DNA of 64,000 nt, from contig NZ_SSMY01000008.1 in NCBI RefSeq assembly GCF_004799495.1, forward strand, positions 1 to 64,000. The letters run 5' to 3'. A program made the position numbers and the translations under genes. Numbering within the stretch: the stretch's first letter is position 1; each line of letters opens with the position of its first letter. The notes under the pieces are model-generated. The model was not told the origin of the DNA. It did no database searches and was given only the letters and a program-made list of their open reading frames with translations. Below are positions 36,119-45,446 of this stretch, piece after piece. Source of the DNA: Sphingomonas sp. GTDB lineage: Bacteria > Pseudomonadota > Alphaproteobacteria > Sphingomonadales > Sphingomonadaceae.

Positions 36119-39100
36119 CCGACCCGCCGGCACCACGGCCAAGCCAGCGCGCTCTGGCGCTGGGCATGACTAAGGCGGCACGGCGTCGTCCGCAAATGGC
36201 GCGCATTCCCGCCACGCACCGCAGCGACTTTACCAATATGCTGGTCGAGGCATGGGCCAAGGTCTGCCGGATTCTCGCTTTCTATCAGGAGCGGATCGCC
36301 GCGGAGGGTTATCTCGACAGCGCGATCGAGCCGTTCTCGGTGATCGCATTGGCGGGCATGGCCGGCGAGAAACGCATTCCCGCGATTTCGGCGACTACCT
36401 ATCTGGCGGTTCGGATTACCGATGCCGCCGGGCAGCCGGACAGACTGTGCCTGTCGCGCGACCATCCGCTTGTCGTTCAGAACGTGCCGCCCGCCGGGCA
36501 GTTGCCCGTCGTATTCGAGGTATCCGATTCGATCGAATTGCGCGCGGCGTGGAACGCTATGCCCGCATTGCCCGAGTGCAGCGCCGATGCACCGGTGCTC
36601 CGCCCGTGGAGCCGCAGCATTCGGCTGGCCGGCACCGATAGCGGGGCGCGCGTCGGCGCGACATTGCACCTGCGCGCAGGGGGCGCGAATCCGCCGCGCA
36701 GCTGGCTTGTCGCGATCGCGGAGGTCGTCACCGACCGACGTCGGGGGTGCACGATCGTGACATGGGCGGAGCCGCTTGTCTCGCCGGAGGAAAAGGAAGA
36801 CTGGTCCTATCCTGTCGCCGAGATCATCCTGCTGTCGCGCAGCGCCGGATTGTTCGGCGCCAACGCCGCGGCGTGGAGTGACGTGCCGCCCGTCACGCAG
36901 GCGGTGATCGGCGTTCGCGCCGGGGGCGTACTCCGCCACGCCGACGATGGGGCTGACGCGACGTCCGATGCTTCGACACCGTCGTGGCAGGCCGCGGCAA
37001 TCGATGGCGACGTCCAGGCGATCGTCGCGACACAGGGCGACGTCCTGTACGCGGTGGGCAGCGGGGCGTGGCGGTCCGAAGATCACGGCCTGTCGTGGCG
37101 CGCGCTGACGCTCCCGCCCGGACGCTACGACTTGCTCGCCGTGGCGGTCGCGGGCGCCTCGCTCTACGCCGGCGACGCATCAGGCAAGGTCGTGCAATCG
37201 AGCGATGGCGGAACGACATGGACGGCCCTGCCGCCATTGGTCGCCTGGACGCCGCCCACGGGCTTCGGCCGCGACGTGCTCGACGCGCTGCATTTGGCCA
37301 AGCGGCCAGCGGCGAATAGGTGGCCGCTGTCCGCAGCGATCCGCGCGCTGGCGATCACGGCGGAGGCCGGAAACCTTTTCGCCGGGACCGACAACGGCGT
37401 GTTGCGCCGGGCGGCCAACGGCCTGCATTGGGCGCCGTTCAACGACGGATTTCCCGAGATCAATCCCGAGAGCGGCGCGGCCGCCGTCAAGGTCGCCGCC
37501 TTGGCCGAATTTGCCGGCTGGCTGGTCGCGGCAACCGACCATGGTCTGTTCGCCAGCCCGCTCGATCGCCCCGGCTGGTTCGCGGTCGATATCCCTACAT
37601 TGCCTCCCGGCGCGCAATTGCACGACCTCGCCACCAACGCCGTCACGGTCGATGGCGACGCGATAGCCACGTTGTTCGTCGCGTCGTCGGCGGGGATCGC
37701 CGCCACCCCCGACCTCAACCGATGGGCCGATTTCAGCGTCCATACCGCCGAGGGCGATCCGGGGGTCACGAAAGTGGCGGCGGGGCCATCGGGGGTGATT
37801 GCGGCGACCGCCGGGGGGGTGACGCGTTCCGGCGCCTACGCGCCGCACTGGTCGTATTGGGCGGAGCAGGAACTCGACCTGTTTACCGCCGATCTGTCGC
37901 TGGCGGCGGGGCTTGATGGGGGTCACGTCGGTCCCGGGTTGATCGCCCGCTTTGCGCGGTTCGCCATCGCCTTGTCCCCCGATGCTCGAGTGACGACCAT
38001 CGAAACGGGCAAGGTCTGGGACGTGACCCAGCCCGGCGATACGGCAGAGGCGTATCGGCTGTACGCCGAAACCACATTGCGCGTCGCGCGCCACGTCGCG
38101 ATCGCGGCCGGCGACGTCCGGTCGATCGCGATGACGTCGCAGGCTTCGGTCCTTGCCGCGGCGCCGGGCGCGGTGCTCAATACCGAATGGCCCGATTTCA
38201 CGACCGGCGGGTCGGCGCTGGTGCTCGACCGCAAGGCCTTGGGGGTCGATCCACCGGGCATGTTGGCGCTGGTCGGATCGTCGGGCGCCGTGACACCGCA
38301 ACCCGAGACACGGTCGATCATCGGCAATGAGACGGTGGCCGCGCGCGGCTTCGGCAAGCAAGCGACGGTGACTCGCGTGCTGCTCGACGGCCCCGACCTT
38401 CCCGCGCTGGATCCCCGCACGGCGGTCGCCTGGCTAGACAGCAGCCCGCTTGCTGCGCACGCCGCTTCCGTCATCGCGGTGCCGGGAATCGGTGGCGGTC
38501 GGCTGACACTCGGTGGGGGGGCTGCGGGAATCGCGCCAGGCCGGCGGTTGATCGTCAGCGGCCCGCGTCCGCTGGTAGCGATCATGTCGCGCGGCGCGAC
38601 TGATCCTCCTGCCCCAGTCGCGGGGTGCCTCGCGGATATCGCGCCGCAGCTCGACCAGGCCGGGCTGCCGGCGGCGCTGAAAGACTGTCTGTCCGCCGCC
38701 GGTATCAAGCTGTCACTCGACACGACGATCCACGTCGTCGTCCCAGGCAGTCTATGGCTGATGCACGACGGCGACCGCGCGTGGCGACTCGACATTTCGG
38801 GCACTTCGATCGGCATCGCCTCGACCGGTCTGGCCGAATTGCTGGCGCCCCCCGCGAATCCGGCGGGTGCCTGGGTCGTCGTCACGGCCGACGGAGAGCG
38901 GCGTTACCCCGCCGCTGCCGTCCATGCCGTCATCGTTCCCGCTACCGCCGATATGACGGTGCGCGCCGAGGCCGTGACCGTCGCGGCGATCGGTCCGATC
39001 GCCACCGGGCGCTGGCAGGTCGATATCGAACCGCCGCTGTGCCGGCTCTACGACTCGCTGTCGTGCCGCGTGTCGGCGAACGTCGTGACCGCAACGCAAG

Positions 39101-40143
39101 GCGAGACGGTGCCGCTCGAGATCCTCGGTACCGGCCAGCCGTCGCGCGCCAACCAAGTATTTCGCCTCCACCGCGGACCCTTGTCCTACACGCGCGAGGC
39201 CGACGGGACGCCGCGGCCCTTGCTGTCGCTAGAGGTCAACGGCGATACCGGCCGCAGCCTGCGCTTCGGCGCCCAGCCCGCCGGGATACGCGGTGAAGCG
39301 TGGAGCCTAACGATCGGGTTGCCGCGGCACGACCCGGCCGATCGCGTCTATGAACTGGTCACCGACGCCGATGGCAATACTGCGGTCCGCTTCGGCGACG
39401 GGCGACATGGCACGCGGCTTCCCTCGGGCGAGAACAACATCGCTGCGACCTATCGCGTCGGCGCCGGGCGCGCCGGCAACGTCGCCGCGAACTCGTTGAT
39501 CGCGCTGCGCAAACGCGTTCCCGGGATTCGCGCGGTCACCAATCCGCTGGCCGCGACAGGCGGCGCGGAAGCCGAGCCGATCGAGCATTTGCGTGCCCGA
39601 ACGCGCGAACGCGCGACCGCGGCCGAGCGCGTCGTGACGGTTGCCGACCACGCGCGGCGTGCGATGACCTATCCCGGAATAGAATCCGCCGCGGCGGCGA
39701 CGATCTCGCGCGCGGCGGAAAGCCCCTATCTGCTGGTGACGGTCGTGCCGGCCGAGACGGCGGTGGCGGAACCCGATTGGGCCGGTTTGCGCGCGTGGAT
39801 CGAAGCCGTCTCGCCGCGCCGGGTGCCGATCACGATCGCCACCGCCCGCACCTTGCTGGTCGGGATCGACCTGACGATCACGCCGGTCCCAGGCGCGGAT
39901 ATCGATACCGTTGAAGAGGGGGTGAGGCATCGGCTGATCGCGGCGTTCGGGGTGGACGGGCGACCGCTCGGTGCCCAGCTCGACCCCGCCGATATCACCG
40001 CGGTCGCGAAAACCGTCCCCGGAGTCGAACGGGCGACGGTGAGTCGAATCCGGCAGCCGGTCGCTGTTGCAGCCGCGACACCGGGCGCACTCGACCGCAT
40101 CGCGCTCGACCCGGCGGACATCCGCATCGAGACCCGGCCATGA
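36115..40143 (+). CDS. Giant baseplate J-like protein with inserted beta-propeller
   Basis: A 1342-residue second gpJ-family protein. Residues 1-110 repeat the wedge opening (NMLVEAWAKVCRILAFYQERIAAEGYLDSAIEP). Between about residues 285 and 600 lies a segment of BNR/Asp-box type repeats (SSDGGTTW near 362; SEDHGLSW, LYAGD, LFAGTDNGVLRRA), as in sialidase-like or Ycf48-like propellers. The gpJ core resumes afterwards, with AVRFGDGRHGTRLPSG, YRVGAGRAGNVAAN and VTNPLAATGGAEAEPI in the last 300 residues. The insertion makes it more than twice the length of its neighbour. A propeller on the baseplate could contact a target surface or anchor the particle; this is inference. It overlaps both neighbours by four bases. 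Confidence 0.92.
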   Translation: MTDPPAPRPSQRALALGMTKAARRRPQMARIPATHRSDFTNMLVEAWAKVCRILAFYQERIAAEGYLDSAIEPFSVIALAGMAGEKRIPAISATTYLAVRITDAAGQPDRLCLSRDHPLVVQNVPPAGQLPVVFEVSDSIELRAAWNAMPALPECSADAPVLRPWSRSIRLAGTDSGARVGATLHLRAGGANPPRSWLVAIAEVVTDRRRGCTIVTWAEPLVSPEEKEDWSYPVAEIILLSRSAGLFGANAAAWSDVPPVTQAVIGVRAGGVLRHADDGADATSDASTPSWQAAAIDGDVQAIVATQGDVLYAVGSGAWRSEDHGLSWRALTLPPGRYDLLAVAVAGASLYAGDASGKVVQSSDGGTTWTALPPLVAWTPPTGFGRDVLDALHLAKRPAANRWPLSAAIRALAITAEAGNLFAGTDNGVLRRAANGLHWAPFNDGFPEINPESGAAAVKVAALAEFAGWLVAATDHGLFASPLDRPGWFAVDIPTLPPGAQLHDLATNAVTVDGDAIATLFVASSAGIAATPDLNRWADFSVHTAEGDPGVTKVAAGPSGVIAATAGGVTRSGAYAPHWSYWAEQELDLFTADLSLAAGLDGGHVGPGLIARFARFAIALSPDARVTTIETGKVWDVTQPGDTAEAYRLYAETTLRVARHVAIAAGDVRSIAMTSQASVLAAAPGAVLNTEWPDFTTGGSALVLDRKALGVDPPGMLALVGSSGAVTPQPETRSIIGNETVAARGFGKQATVTRVLLDGPDLPALDPRTAVAWLDSSPLAAHAASVIAVPGIGGGRLTLGGGAAGIAPGRRLIVSGPRPLVAIMSRGATDPPAPVAGCLADIAPQLDQAGLPAALKDCLSAAGIKLSLDTTIHVVVPGSLWLMHDGDRAWRLDISGTSIGIASTGLAELLAPPANPAGAWVVVTADGERRYPAAAVHAVIVPATADMTVRAEAVTVAAIGPIATGRWQVDIEPPLCRLYDSLSCRVSANVVTATQGETVPLEILGTGQPSRANQVFRLHRGPLSYTREADGTPRPLLSLEVNGDTGRSLRFGAQPAGIRGEAWSLTIGLPRHDPADRVYELVTDADGNTAVRFGDGRHGTRLPSGENNIAATYRVGAGRAGNVAANSLIALRKRVPGIRAVTNPLAATGGAEAEPIEHLRARTRERATAAERVVTVADHARRAMTYPGIESAAAATISRAAESPYLLVTVVPAETAVAEPDWAGLRAWIEAVSPRRVPITIATARTLLVGIDLTITPVPGADIDTVEEGVRHRLIAAFGVDGRPLGAQLDPADITAVAKTVPGVERATVSRIRQPVAVAAATPGALDRIALDPADIRIETRP

Positions 40144-41924
40144 CCGCACCGCGCCGGATATACGATCTGCTGCCCGAACTCTATCGACGGCTCGACGCGG
40201 ACAATCTTTATGCCTTGCGCGAATTGACCGAGGTGCTGGACGTCGGCCGGTCGCAGATCGAGCGCGATATCAACGGGCTCTACCGCGACTGGTTCGTCGA
40301 GACCGCCGGCCGTGCGGCGCTCGACCGGATCGGCGCGCTGGTCGGCGCGACCGATATATCGGCCGATGCGGCCGACCACCGCGCGCTCATCGCCGACGCG
40401 GTGGCGTATCGGCGGCGCGAGGGGACTCGCGCGGCGGCGGAAATCCGGCTGCGCGATTTATCGGGCTGGCCCGTGGCCATCGGGGCGGCCGATGGCGATG
40501 GATCGGTGACGATCGACGTGTGGCAGGACCAGGCGTGCCGCTCCGCCCTGGTCGCGCCCGCACCGTTGGACGCCGGCCGCGCCGGGCCGCATGCCTTCCG
40601 GCTCCATCCGTTGGGTATCGATATTCCGTTGTACCAAGTGCCCGATCGTTGCCGCCACATGGATCGTGTCTTCTCTCCGGAATATGACGCCGCGCTACCG
40701 CTGGGTTTCGAGGCGAGCCCGGACGCGATTGCTCGCGCGGTCGGGCTTCAGTTCGCCGATGCCGATGGCGCGTGGCACGCTATCGCGCCCGAGCGCATCG
40801 CGGTGACCGCGCTCCGCGAGTGGCGGGCAAGCGGCAGGCATTCCACGCAGGCCGCGGTTGCGATCGACCCCCAGTTGGGCCGCCTGATCGTGCTCGATCC
40901 CGCGCTGATCGGTGCGCCGTTGCTGGCGAGCTTCGGCTGGGTGCCGCCCGGAACGATCGGCGGCGGCAGCTATGATCGGTCGTCGGCAGTACGCACGGCC
41001 TCCTGGATCGCCGAGGTCGACCGTTTTGCCGTGGCGTGTCCGACCGCGCAGCCGCCGGTTTTCTCCTCGCTCGGCGATGCCCTGGCCGCGTTCCGCCGCG
41101 TCCCGGGGTGCGGCCTGATCCGCATTCACGACAGCACCACGCACGATATCGGCGACACGACGATCCACGACCATGCCGACATCTGTCGGCACGATCCCGA
41201 CGCGCCGCGGCGCCTGGCGATCGAAGCGGCCGGCGGCGAATCACCGACCATTCGCGGGAGACTCGAGCTGCGCGGCGCTGCCGCCGGACTCGACCTGACG
41301 CTCGACGGACTATGGATCGACGGCACAGTCGGGATCGAAGGAACCGTCGCGCTGAGCGTGACGCATTGCACGCTCCGCTCCGGTCCGGCGACGCATCGCG
41401 CCGAACGGCGGACGCCGGCGATTAAGGTCGGCAAAGCGGCATCGGGTCAGCATTTGGCGATCGCCCACAGCCTGGTCGGGCCGCTCGACCTGGCGCGGGA
41501 CGTTCCCCTCGATCTCGAATCGTGCGTCGTCAATGGCTATGACCAGCGCCCCGCGATTGCCGGACGTCCCGTCGTCACGGCGCGGCGGTCCACCGTGATC
41601 GGCGACACCGACGTGGCACACCTGGCGGCGGACGACACCTTGTTTGCCGGGGTGGTGGCGATCGCGCATCGCGGTCGCGGACACATCGCGAACTCCGTCG
41701 TGATCGATGGCCCGGGGGTGCGGTGGCGCTCCCCTTCCCTCGGCCAGCCCGGCTACGCGCGGCTCGACCGGCAAACCGACGGCGCGTTGTTCACGAGTGC
41801 CGGCGACGGCGGGGAGGTTGGCGCATTCAGTGGCGATCGGGACTTCCAGCGCGCCGCGCTGTTGCAGAGCGCGATTCCCGATGTGCTACCGGCGGGCCAA
41901 CGCTACATGCTCGCCTGGCGCTAG
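40140..41924 (+). CDS. Tail protein I-like baseplate component fused to a beta-helix
   Basis: A 594-residue protein. The first 160 residues match phage tail protein I/Afp12 (IYDLLPELYRRLDADN, ALRELTEVLDVGRSQIERDINGLYRDWFVETA, YRRREGTRAAAEIRLRDLSGWP). From about residue 330 to 520 there is a series of short strands (ESPTIRGRLELRGAAAGLDLTLDGLWIDGTVGIEGTV type, cut here) and VVIDGPGV, typical of a right-handed beta-helix. Such tails act as fibres or receptor-binding modules in phages. As no separate fibre gene follows, this may be the target-recognition or attachment part. Last gene of the CIS operon; the convergent phosphatase ends six bases away. Confidence 0.88.
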   Translation: MTAPRRIYDLLPELYRRLDADNLYALRELTEVLDVGRSQIERDINGLYRDWFVETAGRAALDRIGALVGATDISADAADHRALIADAVAYRRREGTRAAAEIRLRDLSGWPVAIGAADGDGSVTIDVWQDQACRSALVAPAPLDAGRAGPHAFRLHPLGIDIPLYQVPDRCRHMDRVFSPEYDAALPLGFEASPDAIARAVGLQFADADGAWHAIAPERIAVTALREWRASGRHSTQAAVAIDPQLGRLIVLDPALIGAPLLASFGWVPPGTIGGGSYDRSSAVRTASWIAEVDRFAVACPTAQPPVFSSLGDALAAFRRVPGCGLIRIHDSTTHDIGDTTIHDHADICRHDPDAPRRLAIEAAGGESPTIRGRLELRGAAAGLDLTLDGLWIDGTVGIEGTVALSVTHCTLRSGPATHRAERRTPAIKVGKAASGQHLAIAHSLVGPLDLARDVPLDLESCVVNGYDQRPAIAGRPVVTARRSTVIGDTDVAHLAADDTLFAGVVAIAHRGRGHIANSVVIDGPGVRWRSPSLGQPGYARLDRQTDGALFTSAGDGGEVGAFSGDRDFQRAALLQSAIPDVLPAGQRYMLAWR

Positions 41925-41930
41925 CGCGGA

Positions 41931-42680
41931 TCAAGCCAGGCCGGTGAATTCCGCCAGGATCAACGAGATATTGTCGCTGCCGTCACGGCACAGGGCGCCG
42001 GCCAGCATCTGGTCGGCGATCAACCCCAATTCGCCCTCGCCGACGTGGCCGGTCAGCGACCGCGACAGGCCGTCGGAACACAGCAGCAATCGGTCGCCGG
42101 GCAGGAATTCCACCACGGTCGTCTGCAAGCGCGGGTCGTCGTCCACCCCCAACGCGCGGGTCACGACATGCGCTTGCGGATGCCGCTCCGCAGCCTCGGC
42201 GGCGAGCAGTCCGGCATCGACCAACTCCTGCACCACGCTGTGATCGTGCGTCAGCAAATCGACCTGGCCCGCGCGCAGCCGATAGGCGCGGCTGTCGCCG
42301 GCCCAGGCGATATGCGCCCTCGACCCGTCGATCATCGCCGCGACGACGGTCGCGCCGGCGTCGGTCCCGAGCCGGTCGTTGCGCTGACGAATGTCGCCAT
42401 TGGCCTGGCCGAGCGCGACGAGCATGTCGGTGAACCCGATCGTGCGGGGTCCCGTGGTCAGCGCGCGCAACCGGTCGACGACCGCCTGCGCCGCCAAGTC
42501 GCCGCCGGCGTGCCCGCCCATCCCGTCGGCCACCGCCCACACGCCCGCCTCGGCGCAATCGAACACGCGGTCTTCGTTGATCGCGCGGACCAGCCCGACG
42601 TGGCTGCGCGCGACCGATCGGGCGACCGGACGGCTGTTGTTGAGGTCGGCTTGAAGCCGCTCGACCGGCATTGCGGTCAT
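41931..42680 (-). CDS. PP2C-family Ser/Thr phosphatase (PppA-type)
   Basis: A 249-residue cytosolic phosphatase. Metal-binding and catalytic motifs are intact: VRAINEDRVF, VADGMGGHAGGDLAA, HIAWAGDSRAYRL and CSDGLSRSL, ending DGSDNISLILAEF. Its ATG overlaps the FHA-protein stop by four bases; the frame open upstream to 43046 overlaps the FHA gene and is spurious. Kinase-FHA-phosphatase triads of this order regulate type VI secretion in Pseudomonas and others, the phosphatase reversing phosphorylation of the FHA protein. Last gene of the minus-strand operon, converging on the CIS operon. Confidence 0.94.
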   Translation of the reverse strand: MTAMPVERLQADLNNSRPVARSVARSHVGLVRAINEDRVFDCAEAGVWAVADGMGGHAGGDLAAQAVVDRLRALTTGPRTIGFTDMLVALGQANGDIRQRNDRLGTDAGATVVAAMIDGSRAHIAWAGDSRAYRLRAGQVDLLTHDHSVVQELVDAGLLAAEAAERHPQAHVVTRALGVDDDPRLQTTVVEFLPGDRLLLCSDGLSRSLTGHVGEGELGLIADQMLAGALCRDGSDNISLILAEFTGLA

Positions 42681-43690
42681 CGTTGCTCGTCCGTGTCGGC
42701 GCGCGCTTCGGCGGCATCGTAGGCGGCGACGAACGCCGTTTCGAGCGACCCGCCCTCGCCGTCGTCCAGCTGTCGCGCGAGGTCGGCATGGCGGCTCGCG
42801 ACTTCCTCGGCCTGGAGCGCAACGCGGCTCTTGAGCAACGACACGCGCGGCTCGACCGCGGTATCGAGCGCCTTGGGATCGAAGCTGCCGATCGCCGCGC
42901 GCAGGCTGCCGTGCAAACCCGCGAAGGTTGCGATCAGGTGGCGCTTGATGTCGCGAAACGACGCCTGCAGCGCCGCCGGTCCCGACAGGAAGCTGCCCGA
43001 CCCGGCGAGCAGCAGGTCGATCGCGAGCCGCTGCGTCGGCGCCCATTTGAACGGATTGTTGTTGGCGCCGCCGATCGTCGTGCGCGACAATTTATACTGC
43101 CCGCGCGCGCGGTCGCGCTCCGCCATCAGGTCGCCGATGCCGAGCACCATCTGGCGATAGACCGCGCCGGCGCGGCGCATGATCTCGGTCGGCTCCTCGC
43201 TGGAGAGCAGCGACGCGTCGAGTCCGGCGCCTTCGCAGAACGCCTCGAGTAGCGAGCCGTTGGCGGCGGGCAGCACCACGCCACCGTCGCTCCAGTCGTC
43301 AGGCACCGCAGTCGACGAGCCGAGCGGCGGGGTCAGCACCATCGTGCGCGCGGCGTCGATTGGCGCGTCGCCGTGGGGCGCGTGGCTCGCCTTCAGCCGG
43401 AACCGCCCGAAGCGCAGGGTTGAGGGGATCGGCATCGCCACCTCGATCGCGTCGGGAAAGCGCTCGCCGGTCGCGTCGTCGAACACGCCGTTGGCGCCGA
43501 GCGCGCGCAAGGTCAGCGCGCCATCGGCCACCGCGAGCTCGCAATGCGACCGCGACAATTCGCAATCGGGGTCGGCGATCGACCAGTCCGCCGCGCTGTC
43601 GCGCCCGATCCGCATCAGTCCCTCGCGGATCAGCCGCGCGTCGATCGGCTGAAGCTCGTCCGCCGTGTCGAACAATTGGAGCATGTACAT
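42677..43690 (-). CDS. tagH: TagH/Fha-type FHA-domain protein of type VI secretion family
   Basis: A 337-residue FHA protein. The FHA fold spans about residues 5-95: LMRIGRDSAADWSI, then LSRSHCELAVADGALTLRALGANGVFDDATG (core motifs GR, SRSH, N). The C-terminal 190 residues carry the T6SS-type TagH domain: NPFKWAPTQRLAIDLLL, GSFLSGPAALQASFRDIKRHLIATFAGLHGSLRAAIGSFDPKALD in order. In T6SS this protein is the phosphorylated scaffold switched by PpkA and PppA. No TssJ, TssL, TssM or ClpV lies in the window, so here it may control the adjacent CIS or a T6SS encoded elsewhere. Residue start could be Met3. Confidence 0.93.
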   Translation of the reverse strand: MYMLQLFDTADELQPIDARLIREGLMRIGRDSAADWSIADPDCELSRSHCELAVADGALTLRALGANGVFDDATGERFPDAIEVAMPIPSTLRFGRFRLKASHAPHGDAPIDAARTMVLTPPLGSSTAVPDDWSDGGVVLPAANGSLLEAFCEGAGLDASLLSSEEPTEIMRRAGAVYRQMVLGIGDLMAERDRARGQYKLSRTTIGGANNNPFKWAPTQRLAIDLLLAGSGSFLSGPAALQASFRDIKRHLIATFAGLHGSLRAAIGSFDPKALDTAVEPRVSLLKSRVALQAEEVASRHADLARQLDDGEGGSLETAFVAAYDAAEARADTDEQR

Positions 43691-43701
43691 GGGCGTGTCG
43701 C

Positions 43702-45381
43702 TCAGGCGGCCAGCCGCGACGGCGCGACGCGCGTCGCGAGCACCGCCGCTTCGCCGTGCGCCGAAGCCGTGGCGTCGAGCTGCGGCTCGACTGCGGCGGC
43801 GGCGCGGTTGAACGCGTCGAACGCCGCGCCGAACTCGTCGCGGCGGTGATGCGAAATGCGCAGGGCGAACCCGCTGTCTCCGGCTTCATCGAGCGCGCGG
43901 CGAAGGCGGCCCAACGGCCGTGCGACCATCGCGCCGCTGAGATAGCCGATCAGCAACACGACGAGCATCACCACCGCCGACAGGATCAGCAGCGAGGTCC
44001 GCGCGCTGTCGAGCGCGGCGTCGAGCGCGGTGCGCTTCACGACCAGGTCGACGCGGCCGAAATCGGCGCCCGCGTAACGGATCGGTTGGAGGAAGCGGAG
44101 CCCGGCACCGCGGCCGCGATCGGCGGCAGACGCGACCTGTGTTCCGTCGATCGCCTCGATCAGCGGATCCCCGGTCGGCTGCGCATAGCGTTTACCGACC
44201 AGGCTGGGGTCGCCGGCGGCGCGGACGATCCCGGTCGTGTCAACGACCACCAGATCGCGGATCGCCGGGTCCTTGCTGGCGGAAACCGCGAACGCCTGAA
44301 GCGCCGACCAGTCTTGTTGCGCGGCGGGCAGACCGGCATTTTCGGCGGCGAGCACCGCCGCGTTGTTGGTGACGAACGCCGCAGTCGACTTGCCCGACAC
44401 GATCGCCATATGTTCGAGCGTCTGGCGCTCGCGGCCCAGCGTCGTCGTGACGCACGCGAACAGCGCGGCGGCGGTGACCGCGGCCAGCGCCAGCGGCAGC
44501 TTGAGCCGCAGCGGCAGCCCGCGCCGGCCGACCGGCTTTTCGCCTTGCGCCGCGATTTCGCGCGACAGAGCGGCGGCAAGCGCATCGCCGTCGGCGAAGC
44601 GCTGCTCGGGTTTCTTGGCGAGCAATTTGTCGATGATAAAGCGCAGCCCCGGGGGGCAATCGCCGGCACTGCGATCGATCGGCTCGACCTTTTCCTGCGC
44701 GATCTGGATCGCGAGCGTCGCGAGCGCGGTGCCGGGAAAGGCGACCTTGCCGGTGATCATCTCGTACAGCACGACGCCGAGCGAGAAGAGGTCGGAGCGC
44801 TGGTCGACCGGTAGCCCAAGCGCCTGTTCCGGGCTCATGTAGCGCGGCGTGCCTATCAGCTGGCCGACCTGCGTCTTGGCGAACTGACGGTCGGCGGCCG
44901 CCTGGTCCATCTCGCCGATCCGCGCCACGCCGAAATCGAGCAATTTGGCGGTCTTGCCGTCGGCCGACAGCAGGATGTTCGACGGCTTGATATCGCGGTG
45001 CACGATGCCGCAGCGATGCGCATAGGCGAGCGCACTCGCGAGTTGCTGCCCGATCGCGAGCACCCGCTCGTACGGCATGCGGCCTTGATTCTGCAGCGCG
45101 ATGTCGAGCGGCTGGCCGCCGATCAATTCCATCGCGATATAGGCTGTGCCGTCGGTCTCCCCCACGTCGTAGATCGTGGCGATATTGGCGTGGCTGAGCG
45201 CGCCCGCCGCGCGTGCTTCACGCAGGAAGCGCGCACCGAGTTCGGGGTCGCGCGCGAAATCGGGCTTCAATACCTTGATCGCGACGGTGCGACCGATATC
45301 GGGATCGAGCGCGCGATAGACGTCAGCCATCGCGCCTTCGCCCAGGCGGTCGTCGATCCGGTAGCGGCCCAGCATGGTCAT
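43702..45381 (-). CDS. PpkA-type membrane Ser/Thr kinase with HAMP-like segment
   Basis: A 559-residue protein. The kinase domain occupies about residues 6-265: glycine loop LGEGAMADVY, Lys36 in VAIKVLK, HRDIKPSN, DFGVARIG, and GTPRYMSPEQ. A membrane segment at about 290-312 (LKLPLALAAVTAAALFACV) is followed by an extracytoplasmic sensor of about 140 residues and a second membrane segment (LLILSAVVMLVVLLIGYLSG), then a HAMP-like helix pair with the end in the cytoplasm. This resembles Pseudomonas PpkA, which senses envelope signals and phosphorylates Fha. It lies 11 bases before the TagH gene on the same strand. Start ATG at 45381, Met3 possible. Confidence 0.92.
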   Translation of the reverse strand: MTMLGRYRIDDRLGEGAMADVYRALDPDIGRTVAIKVLKPDFARDPELGARFLREARAAGALSHANIATIYDVGETDGTAYIAMELIGGQPLDIALQNQGRMPYERVLAIGQQLASALAYAHRCGIVHRDIKPSNILLSADGKTAKLLDFGVARIGEMDQAAADRQFAKTQVGQLIGTPRYMSPEQALGLPVDQRSDLFSLGVVLYEMITGKVAFPGTALATLAIQIAQEKVEPIDRSAGDCPPGLRFIIDKLLAKKPEQRFADGDALAAALSREIAAQGEKPVGRRGLPLRLKLPLALAAVTAAALFACVTTTLGRERQTLEHMAIVSGKSTAAFVTNNAAVLAAENAGLPAAQQDWSALQAFAVSASKDPAIRDLVVVDTTGIVRAAGDPSLVGKRYAQPTGDPLIEAIDGTQVASAADRGRGAGLRFLQPIRYAGADFGRVDLVVKRTALDAALDSARTSLLILSAVVMLVVLLIGYLSGAMVARPLGRLRRALDEAGDSGFALRISHHRRDEFGAAFDAFNRAAAAVEPQLDATASAHGEAAVLATRVAPSRLAA

Positions 45382-45446
45382 CGCGCGTATCCCGTGATTC
45401 GCTTGGCCGTTGGAGATAAATTCAAAGCTTTAAGCATTTGCTGCCG

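Noticed and set aside
22580..41924. A prophage
   Set aside because: No capsid, terminase, portal, integrase or lysis gene; the set is tail-only with a DUF4255 cap and AAA+ ATPase, as in CIS.
42677..43690. Part of a full T6SS cluster
   Set aside because: Only regulatory proteins (kinase, FHA, phosphatase) are present; no TssB/C-type sheath, ClpV, TssJ, TssL or TssM.
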